Source: Methanosarcinaceae archaeon
GTDB taxonomy: Archaea; Halobacteriota; Methanosarcinia; Methanosarcinales; Methanosarcinaceae
Assembly (NCBI GenBank): GCA_023544565.1
Contig: JAMJFS010000001.1
Span: forward strand, 1-64,000
Length of the DNA: 64,000 nt
Direction: 5' to 3'
Made by a program: the position numbers and the translations under genes. A model generated the notes under the pieces. It was not told where the DNA came from and searched no databases. It saw nothing but the letters and a program-made list of their open reading frames with translations. This document shows positions 8,293 to 16,576 of the stretch, in pieces (the first letter of the stretch is position 1; each line of letters starts with the position of its first letter).

Positions 8293-9045
8293 ATGATATT
8301 GGGTGAAACAGTTCTTTTAAGGGCAGAACAAAAAGGGAAATTACGTGAGTTCATTACTGCTGTATCAGTTGAAAAGTTCCATACTGATTTTGGCATCATT
8401 GATCTGGAAGAGCTGTTACAAAAAGAGATAGGGGATACTATAATATCTCACATGGGACAGGAGTTTATTATTCAGAAACCGCGCATGCCGGATCATTTCA
8501 AATATGCCAAGCGCACGGGTGCGCCAATGATCCCAAAGGATATTGGTTCTGTAATTGCATACACGGGTTTGAACAAAGAAGATTCGGTTCTGGACGCCGG
8601 CACAGGTTCGGGTATTCTTGCGATGTATCTTGGTTCGATCGCAAAACGTGTTTTGAGTTATGAGGTTCGGGATGAGTTCGTAGATATTGCGCGTAAAAAT
8701 ATGGAACGTGCAGGTCTTGATAATGTAGAAGTGCGCTGCGGCAATATCGTGGATGAGATCGCGACCCTTGATGAGAAATTCGATGTTGTGACCCTTGATA
8801 CAATTGATTCGAAGGATGTTATTTCCAATGTCAGGAAAGTGCTACTCCCTGGTGGATTCGTTGTCACTTATTCCCCATTTATTGAACAGACAAAAGAGAT
8901 CCGCGACAGAATGGTAGAGGTTGGTTTTGTAGATGTGCTGACAATTGAATGCATTGAGCGCGAGATAACATTTTCAGATAGGGGCACACGTCCGGCAACA
9001 ACACGGGTGGGTCATACAGGTTATATTACGATCGCAAGAATGTGA
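8293..9045 (+). CDS. trmI: tRNA (adenine-N1)-methyltransferase TrmI
   Basis: A 250-aa SAM-dependent methyltransferase that makes m1A at positions 57/58 of the T-loop of tRNA. The SAM-binding motif I is DAGTGSG at 101-107, preceded by PKDIGSVIAYTGL, typical of TrmI. The C-terminal RPATTRVGHTGYI block is a family signature. The N-terminal small barrel is present, giving full length for archaeal enzymes, which work as tetramers. It probably shares a transcript with the HD-domain gene. Confidence 0.92.
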   Translation: MILGETVLLRAEQKGKLREFITAVSVEKFHTDFGIIDLEELLQKEIGDTIISHMGQEFIIQKPRMPDHFKYAKRTGAPMIPKDIGSVIAYTGLNKEDSVLDAGTGSGILAMYLGSIAKRVLSYEVRDEFVDIARKNMERAGLDNVEVRCGNIVDEIATLDEKFDVVTLDTIDSKDVISNVRKVLLPGGFVVTYSPFIEQTKEIRDRMVEVGFVDVLTIECIEREITFSDRGTRPATTRVGHTGYITIARM

Positions 9046-9070
9046 TGGATTTTTTGGGTTTGTTTAGCTG

Positions 9071-9105
9071 AAACTAAAACTGATATAACAACCGCCACAG
9101 GCGGC
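9071..9105 (+). repeat. 35-40 bp dispersed repeat with CAACCGCC hairpin
   Basis: GAAACTAAAAC and then CAACCGCCACAGGCGGC. A reverse-complement relative with the same two blocks sits at 49938-49975. Confidence 0.6.
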
Positions 9106-9336
9106 GTAATACGATAATACCAAACCCATGACCAAAATATACAATATACAATTCTCAGAACAATAAATACGCCAACACTTGAAAACCATATTGTATTTCA
9201 TCTTTATGGTGCAGGAACGTGCTACATGCGCCGGTTTGTTTCGGCGTTAAAAATATTGAATCAAATACTATTTTTGGATCTCCTCAACATTGAGTGTGTC
9301 GTATCCAAAAACACTAAAGATCAATAATATGTTCAA

Positions 9337-9365
9337 AACGCAAAGCACGCAGAGAACGCAGAGTT
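9337..9365 (+). repeat. CGCAAAGCACGCAGAGAACGCAGAG-type repeat
   Basis: A single arm made of ACGCA/CGCAGAG units, similar in style to the CGCAGAT-type elements at 15334 and 34702. Confidence 0.5.
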
Positions 9366-9414
9366 TGAAATGTTAGCCCTAAGTATTTAATAGTTTAAGG
9401 TAAGATTACGTTGT

Positions 9415-9609
9415 ATGGAAACTCATAATTCATCGAACAAAATCTGGCTTTACAAAGACGAATATGATGACATGCTCGAATACATTGATCGTTTGACAGA
9501 AACAATTAACGTTCTTTCCGAAAAGGGAACTATAACAGCAGTTAAACAGGCCTTTAGCAGAATAGATTCTGGCGAGTACCTCACAAAAGATGACTTGGTG
9601 TTTGATTGA
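9415..9609 (+). CDS. Putative antitoxin of a RelBE-type pair
   Basis: A 64-aa acidic protein (METHNSSNKIWLYKDEYDDM...). Position and size fit a RelB-like antitoxin: its stop codon overlaps by one base (TGATG) the start of a RelE-like toxin frame. The C-terminal half (AFSRIDSGEYLTKDDLVFD) resembles the tail of small archaeal antitoxins that wrap the toxin. No DNA-binding motif is obvious, and no family name is certain. The frame is intact, whereas the partner toxin carries a premature stop. Confidence 0.65.
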   Translation: METHNSSNKIWLYKDEYDDMLEYIDRLTETINVLSEKGTITAVKQAFSRIDSGEYLTKDDLVFD

Positions 9610-9860
9610 TGTATGTTTTGCTATTTGATCGAAAATTTAAAACGGATCTAAAAAAACTCAATAAATCGGTAAGAGACAGAATACTAAAAAAAGTATTTCA
9701 GCTCGAAAAATATCCCGAGCTAGGAAAACATCTGATTGCTATCGATCTCTGGAGCCTGAGAATTGGAAAATATTGAGTACTATACACAATCAAAAAGAAT
9801 AAACTTCAAGTTCTTGTTTTGACAGTAGACTATCGCAGTAAAGTTTACGAAGACATATAG
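9609..9860 (+). pseudogene. RelE-family toxin interrupted by one in-frame TGA
   Basis: The frame from ATG 9609 encodes an 83-residue RelE/ParE-fold protein (MYVLLFDRKFKTDLKKL...), except that codon 56, at 9774-9776, is TGA. The two halves join in the same frame: LRIGKY-stop-VLYTIKKNKLQVLVLTVDYR. Intact family members have Arg at the stop position (GxYRVxYxI), so a CGA to TGA transition would explain it. The truncated 55-aa product lacks the last strands, which hold catalytic residues in RelE proteins. The start overlaps the antitoxin stop by one base. Confidence 0.8.
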
Positions 9861-9887
9861 TTGGAGAATTTTGGTAGTTCTAATTTT

Positions 9888-10571
9888 TTATCTCACGCCA
9901 TTGGCGGTGATGGTGAATTTGCATGTCTCGCCTTCAGGGCGCGAGCGGTGTTTCCACAGTTTTGCGCATCTTTTACCTTCACGATTTTCCGTGCGTTCGA
10001 GTTGGACTATGGTCTTTGATATGTGTTCGAGACCGCTCCCCCCAATAGGTTTGAATGCACCTGAACCGACGTCAGTATAAACCTGGTTGGTAATTACCAC
10101 GATCATGTTATGTTTGCGTGCAAGACTATGCAGCAACCCTATTTGGTTAGAAAGTTCACGACGGGTCCTGATGCTTGAATCCTCGTCGCCCAGTTCAAAC
10201 CTGTAGTATGCGGTCGCAGAGTCTACTATAACTAAACCGATGTTCTCACCGGCAATTTTTTCGATCTCTTTTACGGCAGCATATTGTTCTTCAAAATTAT
10301 GAGGTTCAAAAATAATAATTTGCTGTGCTATCTCTTTTGCATTCTCGCCTGCTATCTGTCTGAACCTGTCAGGTGAGACGCTTTCAGTATCTATAAAAAT
10401 TACTTTCTTGCCGCGTTTAACACATTCAACGGCAAGTTGGATACAGATGTTAGTTTTTCCGCTACCCGCTTCCCCAAATATCTGGGTTACAACTCCTGTT
10501 TCGAATCCGCCCCCAAGGAGTTCATCAAGTGGCTGGCATCCGGATGGTAGTTGTGCGTTTATTTTGTACAC
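9888..10571 (-). CDS. radB: DNA repair and recombination protein RadB
   Basis: A 227-aa RecA-fold ATPase, the euryarchaeal RadA paralogue that helps homologous recombination. It has Walker A GEAGSGKT (33-40) and a Walker B-like IGLVIVDSAT ending at Asp117. It lacks the N-terminal helix-hairpin-helix domain of RadA, as expected for RadB. The DNA-binding loop and C-terminal GGSGLEHISKTIVQLER block are conserved. GAGGTG lies about 6 nt before the ATG. The promoter region contains a palindrome next to the TATA box (10638-10653), suggesting repression. Confidence 0.93.
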   Translation of the reverse strand: MYKINAQLPSGCQPLDELLGGGFETGVVTQIFGEAGSGKTNICIQLAVECVKRGKKVIFIDTESVSPDRFRQIAGENAKEIAQQIIIFEPHNFEEQYAAVKEIEKIAGENIGLVIVDSATAYYRFELGDEDSSIRTRRELSNQIGLLHSLARKHNMIVVITNQVYTDVGSGAFKPIGGSGLEHISKTIVQLERTENREGKRCAKLWKHRSRPEGETCKFTITANGVR

Positions 10572-10637
10572 CTCTTGTTTTGGAGTTATCTGTTATAACG
10601 GAGGTTAAGATATACATCTTTTGGCAATTTTTATATG

Positions 10638-10653
10638 TTACCACATATGGTAA
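10638..10653. promoter_or_regulatory. Palindrome TTACCA-cata-TGGTAA at radB promoter
   Basis: Six-bp arms lie directly upstream of the minus-strand TATA-like box of radB (about 10627-10636), where an operator would overlap the BRE. A sister site is at 10683-10694. Confidence 0.5.
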
Positions 10654-10682
10654 TAATTGTGTGAATTTCATATGTATTTATT

Positions 10683-10694
10683 ACCATATATGGT
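10683..10694. promoter_or_regulatory. Perfect palindrome ACCATATATGGT
   Basis: A 12-bp perfect palindrome in the divergent space between radB and the NrdH gene. It has the same consensus as the sites at 10638 and 15263. Confidence 0.5.
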
Positions 10695-10897
10695 CATACA
10701 TAAAAAAATATGTTATACAAACGTGGAATTGAAAAGCCTTATTAACTCTAATTACGTTGTATAATTTACAATCAGAGGATTATATTCACATTATAATTAA
10801 TGGCGACTGGGTACGTTTTTATCAGACAGTGTCCACTCGCCCCTCCTTTTGTAATTTATTATTTTAAAAAAATTATCTAACTTAAAAGGTGCGAATC

Positions 10898-11149
10898 ATG
10901 TCTGGAATCATAATATACACAACCCAAACTTGCCCTAAATGCGAGTTACTGAAAAAGGTATTGAAATCAAATAATGTGTCTTTTGATGTGGCGGATATGT
11001 CCACTGCAGAGTCATTGACAGAATTGCGGGTAAATGGTGTATTTACGGTAACAGCGCCTGTTTTACAGATCGGTGATAACTTTTTGGAGTATGAGGCTCT
11101 TTTCAATGGAGCTGAAGTGAATCTTGACACACTGAGTGATATCTTATAG
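10898..11149 (+). CDS. NrdH/glutaredoxin-like redoxin for anaerobic RNR
   Basis: An 83-aa thioredoxin-fold protein with the redox pair C12-P-K-C15 near the N-terminus and a TAPVLQIG cis-proline loop. It stands 35 nt upstream of nrdD. In Methanosarcina, class III RNRs of the NrdD2 type draw electrons from such a redoxin rather than from formate; the same use is inferred here. The ATG at 10898 (MSGIIIYTTQT) was chosen over a GTG at 10889, which itself is part of the AAAGGTG ribosome binding site. Confidence 0.87.
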   Translation: MSGIIIYTTQTCPKCELLKKVLKSNNVSFDVADMSTAESLTELRVNGVFTVTAPVLQIGDNFLEYEALFNGAEVNLDTLSDIL

Positions 11150-11184
11150 TATTTTACAATTATAAAAAAAAGGAGCCGGATAAT

Positions 11185-13488
11185 ATGAGCAAAGGGGACA
11201 ATGATCCATTCACAGAGCACCATGCTGTGCAAAAAACATTGGACGGACAATCGATATCGACCATGCCCAAGGTGCGCACAACAGATGGGCACATGGTCGA
11301 CTGGAATAAGAATGTAGTTGTGGAGCAACTTGTAAAAGAAACAGTACTCAGTGAGCAGTTCTATAACAAGCCGGCAATTACACGAGAATATGCCAGAGAA
11401 ATTGCAAAAGAAACAGAAAAACGAATTCGCGGCATGGACTTAAAGTTCCTGTCAGGTCCACTGGTTCGTGAGATCGTTAATATTGTACTCCTTGAGCGCG
11501 GACATGTCGAATGGCGTAACATTTCAACGCGTGTTGGTACTCCTGTGTATGATGCATACAGGATAGATATAGGTACAGGATTTGAGGCAAAGGATAATGC
11601 CAACCTGCAGGAAAATGCAGAAACATCCCACAAGAAGAAAGCGGATAAGATCTCTAAAGAACAGTACTTGCTTCTGTTGCCACCAAAACTTGCCGACCTT
11701 CACCTCAATGGTGATATTCATATTCACGACCTTGAGTATCTCGGAACCCGTGCGTTCTGTCAGGACTGGGATCTTAGGTATTTCTTCTACTACGGACTCA
11801 TGCCTGACGGTTCAGGTACAAAAGCAAGTGTAGCCGGCCCTGCAATGAAGGCAGAGGTTGCTATCCTGCATGCAGTAAAGGCTCTTGGAAGCGCGCAGAC
11901 CAATTTTGCGGGCGGACAGGGGTTCTATAATTTCCTTACGTTTATGGCTCCATACTTTGAGGGGATGGAGTATCCCGAGATCGAACAGCTCATGCAAATG
12001 TTCGTCTACGAGATGACTCAGATGATGGTTGCTAGAGGTGGTCAGCTTGTTTTCTCTTCAGTACAATTGTCCCCGGGTATTCCAAAACTCTGGAAAGACA
12101 AGCCTGTTGTTTACAAGGGGCGTGTATGGAATGGAGAGCAAGCTGAACTCCGAACCTATGATAATTTTGAACGCGAGGTGAGACTCGGGTTCAAGGCTAT
12201 CATGAATGTCATGATGAAGGGTGATTACTGGGGTAAACCATTCAATTTCCCTAAACCGGAGATCTCTATCGAGCCTGACTTTATGCAGGAAGATGAGAAT
12301 TTCAACCGTGCAAATCCTGAACTCCCTACATATGATGAACTTTACACTTTGTCATTCGATCTTGCTGCAAAATATGGTACACCGTATTTCGATAACCAAT
12401 TGCCGGCATACAGGAGCGCAGGCGAAGGGATATCATGTTATCAGTGTTGTGCTTACCAGTTCTCTGCAACTGCCGAGGATGATTCACATTTCGATGATAA
12501 GTTATATTTCAAGGATGGAATGCACTTCTCGATGGGTGCATGGCAGGTTGTTTCACTTAATTGCCCAAGGGCTGCATATCGTGCAAAAGGAGATGACCAG
12601 AAACTGTTCGCAGAACTTAAACACATGATGGACCAGACCATTGACGTGTTCAAGACCAAGCGTTACTGGATGGAGAATATCATGAAAAGCGGCAGGATGC
12701 CGTTTGCGACCCAACAACCAAAGGATCCAATCACAGGTAAGCGCGGTTCAGTTGCTGTGGATCTGGAAGCTCTTGTTTACACTATTGGCATTATTGGTCT
12801 CAACGAACTTGTACAGCACCATACAGGTGCGCAGATGCATGAATCCAAAGATTCGTTCAAACTCGCAGTTCGTGCAATGACCGAAATGGAAATGTATGCG
12901 CGGGAATTGGGGCAGAAGTATAGTATTGAGATTGCTCTTGCAAGAACACCTGCTGAAACAACATGCCAGAGGTTTGCAGTATCTGATCTTCTGCATGATG
13001 AATTTGCTGAGTTTGCTGAAAATGTTGTCAAGGGTGATATTGAGGGTGCAAGAAAGATGGTAAAGGAAACTCGTGATCTTCCGGTCTATTATACCAATGG
13101 AACTCATGCACCACCAGGCGCAAATATCTCCATCATTGACAGGATCAATATTGAACAGACCTTCTTCCCGATCGTGGATGGTGGGAATATCCTCCATATC
13201 TGGATGGGCGAAGGACACCCTGATTCAAAGGGTCTTAAAGAATTTGCGATGAACCTTGCAAGGAATACACAGGTAGGATACTTTGCGTTCACGAAGGATA
13301 TGACTGTGTGTATGAACGATTTCCATGTCGAGTCAGGATTAAAAAGTGAATGTTCAAACTGCGGTTCCGACAATATCGAGCACCTTTCAAGGGTCACAGG
13401 TTATATTCAGGCTGTGGATGGCTGGAATGCCGGAAAGAAACAGGAACTTAAAGACCGCATGCGATATAGTGCGGCTGACATGACCTGA
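11185..13488 (+). CDS. nrdD: Anaerobic ribonucleoside-triphosphate reductase (with ATP cone)
   Basis: A 767-aa class III ribonucleotide reductase that makes dNTPs from NTPs under anoxia. The N-terminal ATP-cone (about 27-120) gives allosteric activity control. The active-site region includes GISCYQCCAYQF. The C-terminus has a zinc-type cysteine pair (ECSNCGSDN) followed by the glycyl-radical loop RVTGY with Gly739. AAGGAG precedes the ATG. It forms an operon with the upstream redoxin and downstream nrdG, matching the redoxin-dependent archaeal type. A second, shorter NrdD is encoded at 28819-30621. Confidence 0.95.
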   Translation: MSKGDNDPFTEHHAVQKTLDGQSISTMPKVRTTDGHMVDWNKNVVVEQLVKETVLSEQFYNKPAITREYAREIAKETEKRIRGMDLKFLSGPLVREIVNIVLLERGHVEWRNISTRVGTPVYDAYRIDIGTGFEAKDNANLQENAETSHKKKADKISKEQYLLLLPPKLADLHLNGDIHIHDLEYLGTRAFCQDWDLRYFFYYGLMPDGSGTKASVAGPAMKAEVAILHAVKALGSAQTNFAGGQGFYNFLTFMAPYFEGMEYPEIEQLMQMFVYEMTQMMVARGGQLVFSSVQLSPGIPKLWKDKPVVYKGRVWNGEQAELRTYDNFEREVRLGFKAIMNVMMKGDYWGKPFNFPKPEISIEPDFMQEDENFNRANPELPTYDELYTLSFDLAAKYGTPYFDNQLPAYRSAGEGISCYQCCAYQFSATAEDDSHFDDKLYFKDGMHFSMGAWQVVSLNCPRAAYRAKGDDQKLFAELKHMMDQTIDVFKTKRYWMENIMKSGRMPFATQQPKDPITGKRGSVAVDLEALVYTIGIIGLNELVQHHTGAQMHESKDSFKLAVRAMTEMEMYARELGQKYSIEIALARTPAETTCQRFAVSDLLHDEFAEFAENVVKGDIEGARKMVKETRDLPVYYTNGTHAPPGANISIIDRINIEQTFFPIVDGGNILHIWMGEGHPDSKGLKEFAMNLARNTQVGYFAFTKDMTVCMNDFHVESGLKSECSNCGSDNIEHLSRVTGYIQAVDGWNAGKKQELKDRMRYSAADMT

Positions 13489-13516
13489 GGTAAATTATTG
13501 TGTTGCAGAGGATTGG

Positions 13517-14299
13517 ATGAAAGTAAATTATGGGCTAACCATTCCAATCTCAACTGTTGATTGGCACGGAAGGGTGTCAATCTCTATTTTTTTCAGGGCC
13601 TGTCCTTTCAGATGTCCGTATTGTCACAATTATAAGTATCTGTCCGATCCTGATATTATTGATACGGCAGAGATCGAGAAGGATATTATTAAGTCAAAGC
13701 CTTTTGTGAGCAGTGTCCTGTTCTCAGGAGGTGAACCACTTATGCAAATAGGTGCATTGAAACATCTTGCTGCGTTTGCGAAAGAGAATGGATTGCTTGT
13801 CGGCATCCATACCAATGGTTTTTATCCTGATCGTGCGGCTGAACTGATCGCGGATGGTTTGGTTGATAAGTTCTTTATTGACGTGAAAGCCTCGCCGGAT
13901 GATGTGGAGATGTATGGCAGGATCGTGGGTTATGGGGAGTATGAAAGCGTTGTTGGTACGCCGGAAGAAATTGTGGATCGGGTGACGAGAACTGTTGATA
14001 TTGTTGCTGCGAGTGATGTTGAACTTGAGATCAGGACTACTGTGATACGTGGGCTTATTGGTAGTGCTGATGAAATTTCCATGATTGCCAGATGGATTGC
14101 CGAACATGTCACTGATGAGGATATTCCTTATGTTATCCAGCAGGGGCTTTTTGAAAATGCTATGCGTGAGAGCCTGCGTGAAACCTTGCCTTTTGACAGG
14201 GATGAGATATTGGAACTTGCAGGACATGCGCATGAATTTTGGGATAATATCTGGATCCGTGTGAAAGATTACGGTAACGAGAAGGTTAAGTTCGAATAG
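13517..14299 (+). CDS. nrdG: Anaerobic RNR activating enzyme (radical SAM)
   Basis: A 260-aa radical SAM protein that installs the glycyl radical on NrdD. The 4Fe-4S motif is C29-x3-C33-x2-C36 in ACPFRCPYCHNY, followed by the FSGGEPL SAM-binding block. It lies 28 nt after nrdD and is preceded by GAGG, so it is in the same operon. The length suits archaeal activases that lack an extra ferredoxin domain. It may also serve the second NrdD, for which no separate activase is seen in the window. Confidence 0.93.
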   Translation: MKVNYGLTIPISTVDWHGRVSISIFFRACPFRCPYCHNYKYLSDPDIIDTAEIEKDIIKSKPFVSSVLFSGGEPLMQIGALKHLAAFAKENGLLVGIHTNGFYPDRAAELIADGLVDKFFIDVKASPDDVEMYGRIVGYGEYESVVGTPEEIVDRVTRTVDIVAASDVELEIRTTVIRGLIGSADEISMIARWIAEHVTDEDIPYVIQQGLFENAMRESLRETLPFDRDEILELAGHAHEFWDNIWIRVKDYGNEKVKFE

Positions 14300-14342
14300 A
14301 TTCGAAGCTTAGAAATGTCTTTTATATGTTTGTTGAGTAGCA

Positions 14343-14368
14343 TTAATTACGGTAATTTACGTAATTAA
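14343..14368. promoter_or_regulatory. Inverted repeat TTAATTACG...CGTAATTAA
   Basis: Nine-bp perfect arms with an 8-bp spacer, 15-20 bp before the DUF4349 lipoprotein gene. It could be an operator or an AT-rich nrdG terminator. Confidence 0.45.
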
Positions 14369-14382
14369 TTAAATACTATTTA

Positions 14383-15264
14383 ATGGAACGTGCTGATATG
14401 AAGCGAATATATAGTGTATTTGTTTTGATATTTTTGGTTTTTGGAATACTGGCATCCGGCTGTGTGAGTCAGGAAACAGGCGTACAGACACGAAATGTTG
14501 AGTATGATAGTGTTGCAGTTGAATATTCTTTAGCAGAGAGCAAAGGTGCATATCCCGCAGAATCTGGTTTTTCGGATAATTCATACGATGAAGCAGTTGA
14601 AGAATCGGTGGAAAGAAAGGTGATATCAACTGCGGATCTGGCTATCAAGGTTGATGATTCTGCAGCTGCGATAGATGAGATCATAAAAATTACACAGGCG
14701 GCTGGAGGTTTTGTTTCAAGTTCATCTGTGTATGATAGTTATTATGAGGGTGACCAAAAGGAAGGCCATGCTACAATAAGAGTGCCAAAGAATGGTTTCA
14801 CTTCGGTTATAGGTGAGATAGAAACGCTTGGTGAGGTTACATCAAAGAGCATAAGCGGCAGGGATGTTACAGAGGAGTATATTGATCTTAGTGCCCGTCT
14901 TGGAAATCTTGAGAAGCAGGAAGAACGTCTTGTTGAGATATTGGAAATGGCTACAACTGTGGAAGAAGTCCTGGATGTTGAAAGGGAACTTGGGCGCATT
15001 CGTGGAGAGATCGAGAGTCTGACTGGCAGGTTGAAGTATTTGAATGATAAGGTTGATCTTTCAACGATCACTGTGCGTGTGAGTGAACCAAGACCGATCA
15101 CTCAGTCATGGGGTATTCGGGATGCATTGTCGGAATCTGTTTCTGGTTTCATTTCCAGTGTGGCTGCACTGATCGTGTTTGTTGGATATGCACTTCCAAT
15201 AGTGATATTTATAATTGTGATCGCCGGTGGAATTTTATTAATTAGGAATAGGATACGTGGATAA
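14383..15264 (+). CDS. DUF4349 lipoprotein with C-terminal membrane helix
   Basis: A 293-aa surface protein of the DUF4349 family. A signal peptide ends in the lipobox LASGC (Cys27, counted from ATG 14383), so lipid attachment is likely. The region of about 85-200 is the DUF4349 core (RKVISTADLAIKV, GGFVSSSSVYD), followed by a predicted coiled coil (about 165-215, EKQEERLVEILEMATTVEEV) and a C-terminal membrane helix (about 262-285). Start ATG 14398 (MKRIYSVF) is an alternative. The function of the family is unknown. The stop is fused to an AACCATATATGGTT palindrome. Confidence 0.85.
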   Translation: MERADMKRIYSVFVLIFLVFGILASGCVSQETGVQTRNVEYDSVAVEYSLAESKGAYPAESGFSDNSYDEAVEESVERKVISTADLAIKVDDSAAAIDEIIKITQAAGGFVSSSSVYDSYYEGDQKEGHATIRVPKNGFTSVIGEIETLGEVTSKSISGRDVTEEYIDLSARLGNLEKQEERLVEILEMATTVEEVLDVERELGRIRGEIESLTGRLKYLNDKVDLSTITVRVSEPRPITQSWGIRDALSESVSGFISSVAALIVFVGYALPIVIFIIVIAGGILLIRNRIRG

Positions 15265-15276
15265 CCATATATGGTT
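15263..15276. promoter_or_regulatory. Perfect palindrome AACCATATATGGTT
   Basis: A 14-bp perfect palindrome overlapping the TAA of the lipoprotein gene. It shares the ACCATATATGGT core with the two sites near radB. Confidence 0.45.
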
Positions 15277-15333
15277 TTTAAGGGAATCGTTAATAATATT
15301 TAGAAATTTAAAATAAACATGGACAATACCGAA

Positions 15334-15495
15334 TTAACCGCAGATACACGCAAATGAACGCAGATGCGCTCCGCGTTATTTTATGTTTGATGCACTTTCT
15401 GTTGCAACAAAATCTGCGTTACCTGCTACGCTGTAAGCGTGGCAGGCACTCAACTGCGATAGCAGATGAGTGTATCTGCGTTCATTTGCGGTTAA
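15334..15495. repeat. 162-bp CGCAGAT-type inverted repeat with nested double hairpin
   Basis: The outer arms are TTAACCG...GCAAATGAACGCAGAT at 15334-15365 and the matching ATCTGCGTTCATTTGCGGTTAA at 15474-15495, the left arm carrying an extra 8-10 bp. The interior contains TTACCTGC, an ACGC-loop-GCGT hairpin, GCAGGCACTCAACT and GAGTGTA. The same interior module is nested in the MITE-like element at 34702. It lies between the lipoprotein gene and thiL. No coding potential. Confidence 0.85.
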
Positions 15496-15535
15496 AAAAA
15501 AATATAATGATAATTGAATGATATAAATAATAAAT

Positions 15536-16534
15536 ATGACTAAAGCATCCCCTGTATCTACAATCGGCGAGCGTCCCCTGATCGCGCGCCTGTCGAAAAT
15601 ATTCAACTCCACCAGCAGTCCCGAAATAATTCTTGGTGCTGGCGCGGATGATTGCGCTGTCATTGACATCTCGGATAACTATTGCCTTGTTGTTACGACT
15701 GATATGCTCCACCGGACTACGGATTTCCCGCAGCAGATGACCCCATGGCAGATCGGCTGGATGTCTGCGGCTGTGAACCTGAGTGATGTTGCATCTATGG
15801 GCGCGCGTCCTGTTGGTTTCCTTTCGGCGCTTGGTTTTCCTGCGGATACGGATGTCGGATTTGTTGAACAGATCGCACGCGGGATGGCTGATTGCGCAAA
15901 GGCGTGCGGTACAACCGTTATTGGCGGTGATATCGATACCCACGATGAGTTGACTATTACAGGAACTGCAATCGGGCGAGTGAAAAAGTGTGATCTTTTG
16001 ATAAGAAGCGGCGCGCGGGTCGGGGACAAGGTGTGCGTGACCGGATATGTGGGTTCTGCTGGCGCAGCACTTCGTGCGCTTGAGACTGGTGCAAAGGTAA
16101 GTGATTCTATTTTACGCGCGCTGTTTGAGCCAATGCCACAAACGGATGAGGCACAGGGACTTGCAGGTTTGGATGGGGGCGCGGTTACTTCGATGATGGA
16201 TATTAGCGATGGACTTGCAATGTCGCTGCATGATCTTGCAGATGCCGGCGGAGTTGGTTTCAAGATTTATGAAAACGCGCTGCCGATTATGGATGAGGTG
16301 CGTGCGTTTGCCGAAAATGCGGACGGTGCGCTGGAACTTGCGCTTTATACAGGTGGGGATTTTGGGTTGTTGTTCACGGTGAGTTCGGATATGATGGAGG
16401 CGGCGCGCGGTGTGTGTGATCTTAGTGTTGTCGGGGAAGTTGTTGAGAATGGCAAGGGTGTTATGGTGGAATTGGTGAGCGGTTCGGTTGAGTGTGTTAA
16501 TCGAAAAGGATATGAACAGTTAGCGAGTAAGTAA
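15536..16534 (+). CDS. thiL: Thiamine-monophosphate kinase
   Basis: A 332-aa member of the PurM/ThiL ATP-grasp-like fold that phosphorylates thiamine monophosphate to the active cofactor TPP. ThiL hallmarks are the GAGADDCAVID metal/ATP loop (about 34-44), VTTDMLHRTTDFP, the AAVNLSDVASMGARP block and the C-terminal TGGDFGLLFTV. The length is normal. A thiC gene is present elsewhere in the window (50951-52234). It is monocistronic, between a palindromic repeat and the S-layer gene. Confidence 0.93.
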   Translation: MTKASPVSTIGERPLIARLSKIFNSTSSPEIILGAGADDCAVIDISDNYCLVVTTDMLHRTTDFPQQMTPWQIGWMSAAVNLSDVASMGARPVGFLSALGFPADTDVGFVEQIARGMADCAKACGTTVIGGDIDTHDELTITGTAIGRVKKCDLLIRSGARVGDKVCVTGYVGSAGAALRALETGAKVSDSILRALFEPMPQTDEAQGLAGLDGGAVTSMMDISDGLAMSLHDLADAGGVGFKIYENALPIMDEVRAFAENADGALELALYTGGDFGLLFTVSSDMMEAARGVCDLSVVGEVVENGKGVMVELVSGSVECVNRKGYEQLASK

Positions 16535-16576
16535 TTGTAAGAATTTTTTGATGAAAAATATTGGAAGGTAATGTTA

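Larger units (their letters stand above)
9046..9414. other. Intergenic region, 369 bp without a gene
   Basis: No gene was seen here. It holds a CAACCGCC-acag-GGCGGC hairpin block at about 9071-9105, which recurs inverted at about 49938-49975, and a CGCAAAGCACGCAGAG-type repeat at 9337-9365. Confidence 0.6.

Noticed and set aside
9609-9860. TGA in the RelE-like frame as selenocysteine
   Set aside because: There is no Cys/Sec at this place in the family (Arg is expected), and the neighbouring toxin has a TAA in a similar role.
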